The position numbers were made by a program, and so were the translations under genes. From positions 45,541-109,540 of the forward strand of contig JAFGGG010000007.1 in the NCBI GenBank assembly GCA_016930675.1: 64,000 nt of DNA. The letters run 5' to 3'. Below are positions 16,679 through 25,886 of the stretch, one piece after another (position 1 is the first letter of the stretch; each line of letters begins with the position of its first letter). The DNA comes from Spirochaetales bacterium. GTDB taxonomy: Bacteria; Spirochaetota; Spirochaetia; SZUA-6; RPPD01. The notes under the pieces were generated by a model. The model made no database searches. It worked only from the letters and a program-made list of their open reading frames with translations, and had not been told where the DNA came from.

Positions 16679-17777
16679 ATGCGGAAGCAAGCCATGGCTG
16701 ACAAAGAATAAAATAACGAACAGCTTTTAAAGGAACTCAAAGAGCTGCGCCGGTTAGAAGAAGAATACGAAGACCTTTTTATGTACGCACCGGATATGTT
16801 CCTTCAGATTGACGTAAAAACCTCGAAGATACTTAACTGCAACATGGCATGCACGCAAATTCTTGGATATACAATGGATGAACTTATCGGTAAGTCGGTT
16901 TTTGATTTGTACACACCCAAAAGCGCCGCTTATGTAAAAGAAAAGGTATTTCCGTTATTTTTAAAACGCGGGAAAATCTCCGAAGCAGAAATGCAGGCGG
17001 TTTGCAAGAACGGCACCATCATTGATGTGTCGCTCAATGCATCGGCTGTAAGGGATAAAAACGGGGACATTTTAAAGACCAGATCCATTTGGAGAAATAT
17101 CACCGCATACAAGAAGATAAAGGACGCATTGCGTGACACACAAAATATGCTGAAGCTGGTACTGGATTCAATTCCCGTTTCGGTGTTTCGGAAAGACGGC
17201 GATTTGCGCTACCTAGGCGGCAACAAAACCTTTCTTAGTGATGCGGGGCTCGGATTTATAGAGGATATCCTGCCGCGTATCTTCGATCCATTCTTAACGC
17301 TTAAAGCAAAAGGAAGCGGTTTGGGCCTCACTACCTGTTATTCGATTATAAAACGGCATAATGGAATTATAGAGGTTAAATCGGAAACGGGCAGAGGAAG
17401 TACATTTGAAATCTGCCTTCCGGCCTCGGCTGAACCAGCTGCTCCTCCATCGGAAAACAGACAAGTGACCCACAGAGGAAAAGGAAGGGAAAGAGGCATT
17501 GAGTACCTTTATAAAAGAGACGGAAGCTCAACGCTATTTCAACCTGGTTATACTTGACCTTATCGCGCCCGGTAAGCTGGGAGGAAAAGAAACAGCACGG
17601 GAAATAAGAAAGCTGGATGACAAAATTCCGATTTTTGTAGCAAGCGGTTATGCAAATGGTCCTGTACTGGCGAATCCGAATGAATACGGACTTACGGCTG
17701 GTATTCGGAAACCGTTCAGAAAAGCCGAACTGGAAGCATTTTTAAGCAGGCATCTGAAGAACATGTCTGCCGGCTGA
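16679..17777 (+). pseudogene. Decayed PAS hybrid histidine kinase
   Basis: Three lesions are visible. The frame from ATG 16679 or 16694 reads MADKE then stops (TAA at 16709); the continuation encodes a coiled lead-in (EQLLKELKELRRLEEEYEDL) that runs straight into the PAS domain. The PAS frame is open to 17557. Within it, a second PAS breaks off near position 17244 and jumps to the end of a HATPase_c domain (IFDPFLTLKAKGSGLGL), so the His-box and N-box are missing. Near 17500 the frame shifts to a receiver-domain fragment (17499-17777) that keeps the phospho-acceptor VILDL but lacks the acidic N-terminal pocket. This is a broken hybrid kinase, though the pieces could be expressed as small proteins. 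Confidence 0.85.
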
Positions 17778-17891
17778 CCGCAGGGATTTTTAACAATAAA
17801 GCGAGAATTTTATAATATTTACTATTTTTTTTGTTTTTAGTATAAAACTCGCTATAATTATCATTGTAATATAAATTTTTTGGAGGTCAAT

Positions 17892-18536
17892 TTGAAAGCA
17901 CAAGTTATTAAAATCATTGGCTTAAGCCTTTTATTTCTCCTTTTTACTTCCACTTACTGCATGGGGATGGGTTTAGGCGGTTATATCAGTTACGATTTAT
18001 TGATATCCACTATGGGGTGGTACGAAAATTGGAGTGATTTTAATCGTGTCAAATTTCTCCAATTCGGTATCTTATTCGACACGTGCGTGGCCAGGGACAG
18101 GCTGTTTAATTACAGACTCCAGGTCGGATTGGACCTTTCCAACGCTTCTTTCTATGATGAAGATCTTGGACAAGATGCGGATATAGATATCTGGCAGATC
18201 AGTTTTATCAATACCTTCGGATTCGGCATGATAAGGAACGAGCTTATGCGCTTTTGGGTGGGACCACAGATTGGTTTTGCCTTGGGCTTCGAACCGAATT
18301 TCGTTCAAGATGCCTATTATTCGAATATGGGAGAATTCTTTGAATTTGATATTTTCGTTGGCGTTGGCTTCGGCGTCAATATTCACATTGGTGACACTAT
18401 CAGCCTGTGCGCGGACGCTGGAATCAGTCTGCATGAAGATTTCATGATATGTCCGGCGGCCACGTTTATGGGGTATCTTGTTAAATGCCATGTGAACGCC
18501 GGTGTGATTATCCGCATGGACGATGTCTACGATTGA
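17892..18536 (+). CDS. Exported beta-barrel-like protein
   Basis: 214 residues from TTG at 17892, six bases after GGAGG; the longer TTG at 17880 would overlap that ribosome site. A signal peptide (KIIGLSLLFLLFTSTYC) precedes a body rich in alternating aromatic and small residues (FGFGMIRNELMRFWVGPQIGFALGF, VGVGFGVNIHIGDTISL). This is the pattern of outer-membrane beta-barrels of spirochaetes and others. Acidic residues are frequent in putative loops. No specific family recognised. Confidence 0.65.
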   Translation: MKAQVIKIIGLSLLFLLFTSTYCMGMGLGGYISYDLLISTMGWYENWSDFNRVKFLQFGILFDTCVARDRLFNYRLQVGLDLSNASFYDEDLGQDADIDIWQISFINTFGFGMIRNELMRFWVGPQIGFALGFEPNFVQDAYYSNMGEFFEFDIFVGVGFGVNIHIGDTISLCADAGISLHEDFMICPAATFMGYLVKCHVNAGVIIRMDDVYD

Positions 18537-18637
18537 TTCAAGAAGCAGACTATGCACAATAGCTTCTATTCACCACTCTCCTCTTTGTTTCAGTTATTTC
18601 ATCAGGTTACTCATGTGCTCCCTTAAATATCACCTCA

Positions 18638-19165
18638 CTATTTTCCTTTCATAATCTTGAATTTTTTCTTTTCCAAATACGAGCCAAGCATTATTGAAGT
18701 TAAAATAACAAGAGGAATGGAAACCACGTATCTTATAATAGTAAATTTAACTCCCAGATATGAGGCTTCAAAAATCGTCATGGGAATCCTGCAGATTGCG
18801 GCAGCGCCCAGATAAGTAAATATGACAGTTAATTTTGCCCCTTTTTTATATAATGAATAGGCAATAGGTAAAGCAACAATCAACGGTCCGAACGTGCAAC
18901 CTCCCAGGATAACGGCCCAAAGGTAGGAGATAAATCCTGAATCTTTTCCCAGATGCTTTTCAACCGTTTCTCTTTTCACCCAGGCTTCGAATAAACCGAT
19001 TAAAATAAAAGCGCAGGGTAAAACAAGGATCAGATTAAGAGAAAATTCGTAAAAATTCTTTCCGATATCAATTCCCTGTTCAAAATTCAATACATAAGAA
19101 ACAACAATGAAAATAATAAACGATGAAATAATAATTATCTTTACAAGCTTATTCTTGTTCATCAT
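18638..19165 (-). CDS. Permease half, ArsP/DUF318-like (C-terminal half)
   Basis: 175 residues with about five membrane spans. GGCTFGPLIVALPIAYSLYKKGAK and the following GAAAICRIPM are typical of one half of the ArsP/DUF318 (COG0701) permeases, which export methylated arsenicals or other thiol-linked metals. The ATG overlaps the stop of the upstream gene by 4 bases (ATGA), so the two halves are translationally coupled. It probably pairs with the 160-residue half to make one transporter. Each half has the inverted-repeat fold of the family. The substrate is inferred from family and the adjacent ArsR regulator only. Confidence 0.7.
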   Translation of the reverse strand: MMNKNKLVKIIIISSFIIFIVVSYVLNFEQGIDIGKNFYEFSLNLILVLPCAFILIGLFEAWVKRETVEKHLGKDSGFISYLWAVILGGCTFGPLIVALPIAYSLYKKGAKLTVIFTYLGAAAICRIPMTIFEASYLGVKFTIIRYVVSIPLVILTSIMLGSYLEKKKFKIMKGK

Positions 19166-19644
19166 AATAACTCCCCGAATAAAATCCCTGTGATAACCGC
19201 AACCACCAATGCGATAACAAAACTCATGATATTTCGTAACAGCGCCACCTTTACTCCAAAGTATTCCTTTTCAATCGGAAAAGTCAGTATCCCCACCATC
19301 ATTAGAGTAGTGGTAAACGCAGAGATCACCATATAGGTAACATGTTTATCTTTTAGTATTCCGGACAGCGGGAAGGCGATAAAGCCCGGCAGCATGGTGA
19401 TAGAACCGATTATGGATGCCAAAAGAGTATTTGAATATCTATTCCCGTCAGACAGGTATTCTGTGATTACTTGTTCCGGTATCAGGTATAGAATCACTGA
19501 AACAAGCACCAGCATTATTAATAACGGGATAAGGATTTTGCCGAAGCGTTTAACCGCGATTTTCATTCCCTTAACGGTTTTTTTTACATTAAACAGGAAT
19601 GATACTATTACCAACAGCACAGTGATACTGAATAGAATAATCAT
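19162..19644 (-). CDS. Permease half, ArsP/DUF318-like (N-terminal half)
   Basis: 160 residues, about five membrane spans. TMLPGFIAFPLSGILKD is the loop motif of ArsP/DUF318 half-domains. An AAGGAG site serves the ATG at 19644. It lies between arsR and the second half (4-base overlap). In most bacteria this permease is one ~320-residue chain; split forms occur. An operator-like repeat lies only 16 bases upstream. Confidence 0.7.
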   Translation of the reverse strand: MIILFSITVLLVIVSFLFNVKKTVKGMKIAVKRFGKILIPLLIMLVLVSVILYLIPEQVITEYLSDGNRYSNTLLASIIGSITMLPGFIAFPLSGILKDKHVTYMVISAFTTTLMMVGILTFPIEKEYFGVKVALLRNIMSFVIALVVAVITGILFGELL

Positions 19645-19659
19645 TACAGCTCCTTTATA

Positions 19660-19677
19660 AGTTTATAAGCAATTACT
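19660..19677 (-). promoter_or_regulatory. Second ArsR operator, before the permease
   Basis: The 18 bases AGTTTATAAGCAATTACT match the arsR operator at 20071-20088 in 15 of 18 positions, with the same AAGC centre. It sits just upstream of the permease ribosome site. Confidence 0.55.
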
Positions 19678-19697
19678 TAATTATTAGCCAAAAAAAA

Positions 19698-20054
19698 TTA
19701 ATTGACCTCATCGCACTGCTCTTTATTGCCCTTTAATTCACAATTCGCAACCTCATTGAACTCTATATCAATTTTCCTTACTACTTCCCGGATATCCACG
19801 CCATATTCCTTTCCAGCCTCATCTGTGATATTATAATGCATATGAAATCCCGCTCTGCTCGCCGCAACCAAACCCGCGTTCTTTAAAACCTTCAGGTGCT
19901 GTGAAACAGCCGGCTGACTGATACCCAGCTTGTGAGCGATCATGCCGACACAGAGATTATTGCCTTTTGCTAAAATAAGCTTGATTATTTTTAATCTTGT
20001 CGCGTCGCTGAGCGCCTTAAATATTTCAGCAACATTATAAACCGGATTATTCAT
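19698..20054 (-). CDS. ArsR/SmtB-family transcriptional repressor
   Basis: 118 residues from the ATG at 20054 next to GGGAGGAG; an extension to 20117 crosses the promoter and is rejected. A winged helix-turn-helix is clear: ALSDATRLKIIKLIL, then ISQPAVSQHLKVLKNAGLVAA as recognition helix, then the wing. One Cys in NNLCVGMIA and a C-terminal NCELKGNKEQC pair could be a metal site, which fits control of a permease. The inducer is not clear from sequence. Confidence 0.9.
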   Translation of the reverse strand: MNNPVYNVAEIFKALSDATRLKIIKLILAKGNNLCVGMIAHKLGISQPAVSQHLKVLKNAGLVAASRAGFHMHYNITDEAGKEYGVDIREVVRKIDIEFNEVANCELKGNKEQCDEVN

Positions 20055-20070
20055 CACTCCTCCCTCATTA

Positions 20071-20117
20071 AGTATATAAGCATATACTAATATAATATTA
20101 AAAGCAATTCTTGTCAA
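20071..20117 (-). promoter_or_regulatory. arsR promoter and perfect 7-4-7 operator
   Basis: Minus-strand TTGACA (20112-20117), 17-base spacer, TATATT (20089-20094). Directly downstream, 20071-20088 reads AGTATAT-AAGC-ATATACT, a perfect 7-bp inverted repeat abutting the -10. A bound ArsR dimer would block transcription, so the operon is likely autorepressed. Confidence 0.75.
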
Positions 20118-20244
20118 GCATGATTCTCAATTTACTTTTTGCATACATACCGAACTCTTGCGTAATTTATCACTGACTTTAATTATGTTGTTTGCTATAT
20201 TATCACGTAGAGTGTATTAAACTAGCTTAAGGGAGAAATATGCC

Positions 20245-21084
20245 GTGAGTACGGAAATATATTATTTTTCAGGAACAGGGAATTCGCTGCACGTGGCAAA
20301 AGAGCTGCAAAAACGCATCCCGGACACAAAACTTATACCCATGGTAAAATATGTAAACAAAGACGGTTTACGAACAACCGGAAAGACAGTAGGTTTTGTG
20401 TTTCCCGTCCATATGATGACATTTCCTTTTCCTGTCAAGAAGTTTGTTAAAAAACTTGATGTACGGTCCGCCAATTACATTTTTACCGTATCCGTAAAAG
20501 GCGGAACTTTTATATTATCCGATTTACACATGGCAAAGATATTAAAACGAAAAGGCAAAAGGCTTGACTGCTATTTTGATCTAAAAATGCCTTATAACTC
20601 ACCGACCGGTGTCATGCCCGTTCGTATTCCCGGCATGATCGATTATCCTGCAGCAGAGACCGAGATCTCCGAGCTCGAATCAAACATGCAAACAAGGCTT
20701 GATGTAATTAAAACCATAGTAATGAGCAAAGAGGTAAAGCCCAAGGACGACTCGCCTTATGGTTTCAGCCTGTTACTCAAAAAAATAATCTCGGCTTTGA
20801 TGGCTCCTTTTGAAATATTAAAGGAAAAAAATAAAATAAATTATTACGCCGATTCAACCTGCACGGGCTGCGGAATCTGCGAAAAAGTCTGTTTGTCCAA
20901 GAAAATTAAACTTATCGACGGCAGACCGGTATGGCAAAAGCATGTGCAGTGCTTTTTTTGCTACGCGTGTTTCGCCTATTGCCCGGCACAATCGATTTTG
21001 GTTAAAAAGCTTTATACTGAAAAGCAGGGAAGATATGTAAATCCGGATGTAAGCGTTCACGAGATCTCGTCTCAGAACAGCTAA
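20245..21084 (+). CDS. EFR1-type flavodoxin-ferredoxin fusion
   Basis: 279 residues from GTG at 20245 (GGGAG 9 bases before; the ATG at 20240 closes after two codons). Residues 1-160 form a flavodoxin-like domain with the FMN phosphate loop FSGTGNSLHVAKEL. C-terminal residues ~200-260 have two 4Fe-4S motifs: CTGCGICEKVC (with loop to the second cluster) and CFFCYACFAYC. The EFR1 family couples low-potential flavin and ferredoxin chemistry in anaerobes. No direct partner is next to it. Confidence 0.85.
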   Translation: MSTEIYYFSGTGNSLHVAKELQKRIPDTKLIPMVKYVNKDGLRTTGKTVGFVFPVHMMTFPFPVKKFVKKLDVRSANYIFTVSVKGGTFILSDLHMAKILKRKGKRLDCYFDLKMPYNSPTGVMPVRIPGMIDYPAAETEISELESNMQTRLDVIKTIVMSKEVKPKDDSPYGFSLLLKKIISALMAPFEILKEKNKINYYADSTCTGCGICEKVCLSKKIKLIDGRPVWQKHVQCFFCYACFAYCPAQSILVKKLYTEKQGRYVNPDVSVHEISSQNS

Positions 21085-21198
21085 AATCCGGCACATGATT
21101 TTCTAAATAACTTCAAGCCCAAAGATTACTATTGAATTATTCTCAATACTTCGTACTATTTGTAGTATATAGTTTATTTGATTGAAACGGAGGAAGCG

Positions 21199-22998
21199 AT
21201 GAAAGTAGTAAAAATACCTGCGGCCTTGGCTCTTTTAATAATGACTTTTTTTGTTATTACTTCCGAAGCCCAGACATCCGGCCCTCTGGACCGTGTTTAT
21301 TACGGCGCGCGGCTGGAGCTTAAAGATATGATTTATAACGGCGCGGGACAGGACCCGGCCGGTTTTAAGAATTACTTCAATGTCATGCCCGCCGGCATTA
21401 AGCCCTCAATATATATGCAGTATTTTCAATTAAAAGACCTTACTCCGAACGATTTTAACAGATTCGCACAGGACTTATTCTTTTATGAAAAAAAATACAA
21501 TGTCTACCTGGTTCCTCAGATCGGTATTTCCATGACCTATGGTTTGGCGGCGGGTGAGGGTTCGTCATGTTATGATAAAGAGGTTGCCGAAGGGCTGTAT
21601 GATGATAAAATTGAGTTGCTCTGCCGCTTATTGGACGGACTGGGCCACCCGGTTTTCCTGCGCATAGGTGTTGAGTTCAACGGCTTGTCCTGGTACGGAT
21701 ACACACCGCAACCCTTTGTTAAGGCCTTTAAAAGGATAACCGACGCCGTGAGAGCACACAACCTGGAAGCGGCCACTGTCTGGAACGCTGCCTTTAACTG
21801 GAGCCGTAGCAAAGGCCTGCGGCTGGATAATGAGAAATATGCGTACATGCAGTATTACCCCGGCGATAATTATGCAGACTGGTGGGGTTTGAGCATGTTT
21901 CCCCCGGAGCTGTTCAACCATGCGGAAACAAAAAAATTTTTAAAAAACGCAGCCGCGCATAAAAAACCGGTGATGATAGCGGAAACCACTCCCATTAATA
22001 TCGGCACGGATAACGGCCAGCAGGACTGGAACGCCTGGTTCAAACCCTATTTTGATTTTATCGATAAACAGCCCATAATCAAGGCCCTATGCTATATCAA
22101 CTGGGATTGGGCCCAGAAGAGCAAAGAATACAATCTGCCCTGGGGCGACTGGGGCGACTGCAGAATTGAAGCAAACAGTACGATTATAAATCTCTACAAA
22201 AATGAAATGGGAAATCCCCTTTACTATCACGGCCAGGATGAGAAAGCGCTAAGAAGGGCTTTGGGCGTTGACGATACGGTTCCTCCGGGAAAAGCGGCCG
22301 CTGTAACCGCGGCATTTAACGGCAGCAGCGTTGACCTTACCTGGCAGCCCGCGGAAGACAATACAAAGGTATTGCGGTATGAAATCTATAAAAACAATAA
22401 ATTTCTCTGCACCACATATAAGAATACATACCGGGACGGGGATATAGAAGCGGGATCCAGTCTCAGTTATACGGTGAAAGCTGTTGACGCGGGGGCGAAT
22501 CGAGGTGCTTCGGCAGATCCTGCCTACATTAAAATTCCCGCACGTATAGCTAAAGCGGCCGGCGGTGATTTTGAATCAGACAAACACGAATGGACTGTAA
22601 GAGAATGGTTCGGCGAACGGTTAATATTTTCACGAGAAACAAGAAAGCCTCTGGCCGGCAAGGCTTCGGCTAAACTGTACGTGGAAAAAGCAAGCGGTAC
22701 CAACTGGCATGTACAGTTCGGCCATTTTTTTAAAAGCCATACGGGTATGAAATACACACTGTCTTTTACGATAAAGGCTGACGCACCGACTGAAATCGAG
22801 GTCTTGCTGCAGCAGACCCACGAGCCTTATGCCGCGATAATCGCCGTAACCGTTACCGCGGATACCACTCCCAGGAAATTCACGTTTGTTAACACCTCGC
22901 CCGCGCAAGATGATTCACTTTTTCTAAGCTTTATGTGCGGTAAAGCAAACAAAAGGACCATCTATTTAGATGACATATCCTTAATCGAAACAAAATAA
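21199..22998 (+). CDS. Secreted GH26-like glycoside hydrolase with FN3 and C-terminal binding module
   Basis: 599 residues from ATG 21199 (AGGAAG before it; the upstream in-frame TTG would include the ribosome site). A signal peptide ends near SEAQ. Residues ~30-340 look like a TIM-barrel resembling mannan-degrading GH26 enzymes: RIGVEFNGLSWYGY holds a likely acid/base Glu, and VMIAETTPINIG a likely nucleophile. A fibronectin type III domain follows (~375-450, PPGKAAAVTAAFNGSSVDLTW), then a ~140-residue beta-sandwich binding module. It probably acts on plant-like or microbial beta-mannans or related glycans outside the cell. The exact substrate is not certain. Confidence 0.75.
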   Translation: MKVVKIPAALALLIMTFFVITSEAQTSGPLDRVYYGARLELKDMIYNGAGQDPAGFKNYFNVMPAGIKPSIYMQYFQLKDLTPNDFNRFAQDLFFYEKKYNVYLVPQIGISMTYGLAAGEGSSCYDKEVAEGLYDDKIELLCRLLDGLGHPVFLRIGVEFNGLSWYGYTPQPFVKAFKRITDAVRAHNLEAATVWNAAFNWSRSKGLRLDNEKYAYMQYYPGDNYADWWGLSMFPPELFNHAETKKFLKNAAAHKKPVMIAETTPINIGTDNGQQDWNAWFKPYFDFIDKQPIIKALCYINWDWAQKSKEYNLPWGDWGDCRIEANSTIINLYKNEMGNPLYYHGQDEKALRRALGVDDTVPPGKAAAVTAAFNGSSVDLTWQPAEDNTKVLRYEIYKNNKFLCTTYKNTYRDGDIEAGSSLSYTVKAVDAGANRGASADPAYIKIPARIAKAAGGDFESDKHEWTVREWFGERLIFSRETRKPLAGKASAKLYVEKASGTNWHVQFGHFFKSHTGMKYTLSFTIKADAPTEIEVLLQQTHEPYAAIIAVTVTADTTPRKFTFVNTSPAQDDSLFLSFMCGKANKRTIYLDDISLIETK

Positions 22999-23040
22999 AA
23001 TTTTAACAGCTGCCTTGCTTTTGTGCTTCATTGATCTGTT

Positions 23041-23763
23041 TTATTTAATATAATTCGAAAGCTCCTGGTTAATAATTTTCTTTATGCTATCATAAGAACC
23101 TGCCCCAGTATAAAGCATCCCGTTAATCACATAAGAGGGAGTACCTTTTACGCCGATCTCTTTTGCCTCCTCAATATGTTTCTGGATTTTTGCCTTTAAA
23201 ACCTTTGACGTAAAGGTTTCTCTCATCTTACCTTTTTCTAAGCCCAACTCCTCTCCGATTTTTACTAATGTTTCTTCAGTAAGACTTTTTTCAATATCCA
23301 TAAGTTTGGAAAACAGCTCGATAAATTTTCCTTCTTCATTTGCATACTCAAGGGCTAAGGCGGCATTAAGTGCCAGATCATGCTTATCTATTATGGGGAA
23401 GTGTTTGAAAACCAATCTTACTTTTCCGGTATCCACATATTCGCTTTTCAACAGCTTAATAACATCTTTATTAAACCTTTTACAGTAATCACACTCAACA
23501 TCTATAAACAGCATCATGGTTACCGGTGCTTCAATCGAACCTATCTGAATGGCGTCCTTCTCATTTATTTCTATGCGTTGTTTATTTTGTAATTGCCGAC
23601 TTTGAATTTTGGTCTCAAAAAGCATTCTTTTGACAGCTACAAGATCCTTATTGATTTGAATTAATTGATAGAGAATAAAGGCGAATAAAATTCCTACAAC
23701 AACAATAAAAGCCAGATTGAGAATTTCTGATATTCTCTTCTTCTTTTGTTCTTTTTTTACCAT
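23041..23763 (-). CDS. Membrane-anchored DsbA-like thiol-disulfide protein
   Basis: 240 residues. Residues ~13-35 form a signal anchor (NLAFIVVVGILFAFILYQL), followed by a short coiled region and a thioredoxin/DsbA domain. The redox pair is C-D-Y-C in FIDVECDYCKRF, and the cis-Pro loop is VKGTPSYVINGMLYTG, as in BdbD/DsbA-type proteins. It would oxidise or isomerise disulfides outside the cytoplasmic membrane. It is a monocistron by position. Confidence 0.88.
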   Translation of the reverse strand: MVKKEQKKKRISEILNLAFIVVVGILFAFILYQLIQINKDLVAVKRMLFETKIQSRQLQNKQRIEINEKDAIQIGSIEAPVTMMLFIDVECDYCKRFNKDVIKLLKSEYVDTGKVRLVFKHFPIIDKHDLALNAALALEYANEEGKFIELFSKLMDIEKSLTEETLVKIGEELGLEKGKMRETFTSKVLKAKIQKHIEEAKEIGVKGTPSYVINGMLYTGAGSYDSIKKIINQELSNYIK

Positions 23764-24242
23764 CTATTAATTTTAAAAAGCAGCAATAGTGCGTATTTCA
23801 TTTTATCGGAACTCTTTTATAAAGCGTACTGTTTACCAGGCGGTGTATACACCTCCCCATCCTTCACAAATTGCTTGGGCCGCCGGATCGTCAGGATAAG
23901 TCACATTTATATAATAATAATCAGTAACATCTTCGAAAATACCTGCAATAATGTAAATTCCGCCGTTGGCGTGGAAACAGGTTCCCTGCACATTAACCTG
24001 GGGACAGCTTCCTTCTGTGAAACCCCCTTTTATATACATCTCATGATAATTACATTATCAATCACTGTTAAGTTGATGTTTCTTTCTTACTAAGCACCTT
24101 ATAATTTTTTGAGACAAATGAAATTATCATGAGCCATCTCTTTATGATGTAAAACAACCTTACCCACTCATTACAGAAATTCTTGAATATGAGTTTCCAA
24201 AAGATTATTATTAATGATTATATAACATAGTCGAGGTGAAGA
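23764..24242. other. Gene-poor interval of ~480 bases
   Basis: A region between the DsbA-like gene and the next plus-strand exported gene. It holds only one short ORF, described separately, and no clear promoter motif, repeat or terminator that I can see. It is AT-rich. Confidence 0.4.
23833..24039 (-). CDS. Small Cys- and Gly-containing ORF, uncertain
   Basis: 68 residues, MYIKGGFTEGSCPQV..., with Cys in GSCPQVNVQGTCF and AICEGWGG. No ribosome site precedes the ATG, and the frame is closed upstream, with no signal peptide. The CxxxxxxC and Gly-rich ending look like the tail of an exported protein rather than a random ORF. It could be a gene fragment. Confidence 0.3.
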   Translation of the reverse strand: MYIKGGFTEGSCPQVNVQGTCFHANGGIYIIAGIFEDVTDYYYINVTYPDDPAAQAICEGWGGVYTAW

Positions 24243-24605
24243 ATGAAGACAATTTATGCTGTGGTTTTTATAGGTACCGGCCTGTTTTTCGGGATAACCC
24301 ATGCCACTGCGGAACAGCCTGAAGTACTGCTCGGTCTGTCCATGGATTTTGAAAAAGAGGAGATCACAATAGAAGTGGTCAGCACCGGCTGCACCACGAA
24401 AGCGGATTTTCGCTTTGAATACAAAGATAATGTGCTGACAATTATCCGCAAACAACCTGACACCTGTAAGGCCATGCCTGACAAAATAACGCTGACGTTC
24501 AAATTAAAAGACCTGGGCATAGATCCGCGCACACCCTTCCGTATTTCCAATACCTTTTTAGCGAACGAGAACGCCGCCAATTTTCTTATGCACAACACTC
24601 AATAA
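24243..24605 (+). CDS. Small exported protein of unknown function
   Basis: 120 residues with a signal peptide (VVFIGTGLFFGITHATA). The mature ~97 residues have two Cys (STGCTTK and DTCKAMP) that may form a disulfide, and an all-beta look (DFRFEYKDNVLTIIRK, ITLTFKL). GAGGTGAAG precedes the ATG. It is 67 bases ahead of the next lipoprotein gene on the same strand, possibly one transcript. Not recognised. Confidence 0.65.
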   Translation: MKTIYAVVFIGTGLFFGITHATAEQPEVLLGLSMDFEKEEITIEVVSTGCTTKADFRFEYKDNVLTIIRKQPDTCKAMPDKITLTFKLKDLGIDPRTPFRISNTFLANENAANFLMHNTQ

Positions 24606-24671
24606 ATAAAATCTTATTGATTTCCTATGCGCAGGCGTTTATCATTTATACCACAAAAGGAGGGTAACACC

Positions 24672-25142
24672 ATGTTACATCAAAGTTTATCTGCAAATGC
24701 CGTTTTGGCAACAGGTTGCGTAATTTGTTTGGTTTTTTTAATGACCGCAGCGGGCTGCCAGCCTGAGTATGCAAAACTCGACGAAACAAAGGTCGATTCT
24801 GCCATGAAAACCAAGGCTTTGGATCTGGGTACCAAGATTCTTTTATCGTATGAAAAGGGAAAATATCAGCTGTTAGGCGAAGAGGCAACCGAAGAAATGC
24901 GTCTGGGACTGACAATCGAGAAACAAAAAGAAGCCCATGCGGCAATCAAGAATGTGTATGGTGCGTTTAGATCCATGGATTATGTTGAAACATGGACAAA
25001 TTCGGATACATCGCTGTTTATCTTCCGGTTTAAGGGTAATTTCACTGCCGGTGACAATAAACCGGAAATCAGAGTTGTTTTAGATAATAACGGCAAGCTT
25101 GCCGGTTTATGGCTCAAACCCTGGAATGACGAACTTCAGTAA
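24672..25142 (+). CDS. Lipoprotein with DUF3887-like domain
   Basis: 156 residues from ATG 24672, placed by AAAGGAGG eight bases before; the upstream in-frame ATG at 24627 lacks a site. The lipobox is LMTAAGC. The ~125-residue mature part (KALDLGTKILLSYEKGKYQLLGEEATEEMR..., ending RVVLDNNGKLAGLWLKP) resembles DUF3887/SnoaL-like alpha-beta barrels that occur as surface lipoproteins. The assignment to the family is tentative. Confidence 0.6.
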   Translation: MLHQSLSANAVLATGCVICLVFLMTAAGCQPEYAKLDETKVDSAMKTKALDLGTKILLSYEKGKYQLLGEEATEEMRLGLTIEKQKEAHAAIKNVYGAFRSMDYVETWTNSDTSLFIFRFKGNFTAGDNKPEIRVVLDNNGKLAGLWLKPWNDELQ

Positions 25143-25290
25143 AACACAGCCTGATAATAGGCGGAGCATACTGCCCCGCCTATTTCATGCAAAATTATGC
25201 TCCACCTAGTCGGCTTTAAAAAAATTTGACAACAGCTATACCTATGCTTATATTATAAATATAATAATTGCTATATATGAGGAGTTAGAT

Positions 25291-25719
25291 ATGCTAAAAG
25301 AGAAAATCATGGAAAATGAGTATGCAACTTTATGGTACTATCCGGAAAGCAAAATTGTACATCACAAATTTCACAAATTCATCTACGGTGAAAAGTTTAG
25401 AAACATTTTAATGAAAGGTGCGGATCTCTTTGAAGAAAAGGGCTGCACAAAATGGCTTTCAGATGATAGAAAGAACTCAGCCCTTCCACAGGAAGACCTT
25501 GCCTGGGGTGATGCCAACTGGAAGCCCCGGGTTATGAATGCTGGCTGGAAACACTGGGCGTTATTAATGCCCGACAAAACCGCGGGCAAACTTAACCTGC
25601 GTCCTCTGGTCGAACAATACTCAAAAGAAGGAGTCACGGTCGAAATATTCGAAGATGAGGACGAAGCGTTGAAATGGCTGGAGAATCAACATACCACCAG
25701 TAAAGCTGGCGGCATGTGA
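25291..25719 (+). CDS. SpoIIAA-like small protein
   Basis: 142 residues with a GAGGAG site. The layout WYYPESKIVHHKFHKFIYGEKF, KWLSDDRKNSALPQED, WGDANWKPRV...HWALLMPD, and the end VEIFEDEDEALKWLE match a family of small SpoIIAA/STAS-like domain proteins known in Bacteroidetes and others. No catalytic motif. A hairpin terminator follows directly, so it is a single-gene unit. Confidence 0.6.
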   Translation: MLKEKIMENEYATLWYYPESKIVHHKFHKFIYGEKFRNILMKGADLFEEKGCTKWLSDDRKNSALPQEDLAWGDANWKPRVMNAGWKHWALLMPDKTAGKLNLRPLVEQYSKEGVTVEIFEDEDEALKWLENQHTTSKAGGM

Positions 25720-25732
25720 GGGGTGGTGTAAG

Positions 25733-25789
25733 AAAAAGCCACCACTTAGTCAGCACCTTTTTAACCATCACCAAAGGTGGTGGCTTTTT
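25733..25789 (+). terminator. Factor-independent terminator
   Basis: AAAAAGCCACCAC (25733-25745) pairs with GTGGTGGCTTTTT (25777-25789), a perfect 13-bp stem around a 31-base loop. The T-run on both strands lets it work both ways, but it directly follows the SpoIIAA-like gene. Confidence 0.75.
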
Positions 25790-25886
25790 CGGAAGTAAAT
25801 GAAACAAAATAATAATAGAAAGCAATTCAATAAACATAAACACTTTTTCATTTGAGAAAACCCATTTTCGTGTATATCATATAAGT

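Noticed and set aside
20055..20117. Extended arsR start at 20117
   Set aside because: It includes the promoter and operator; the ATG at 20054 has a GGGAGGAG site.
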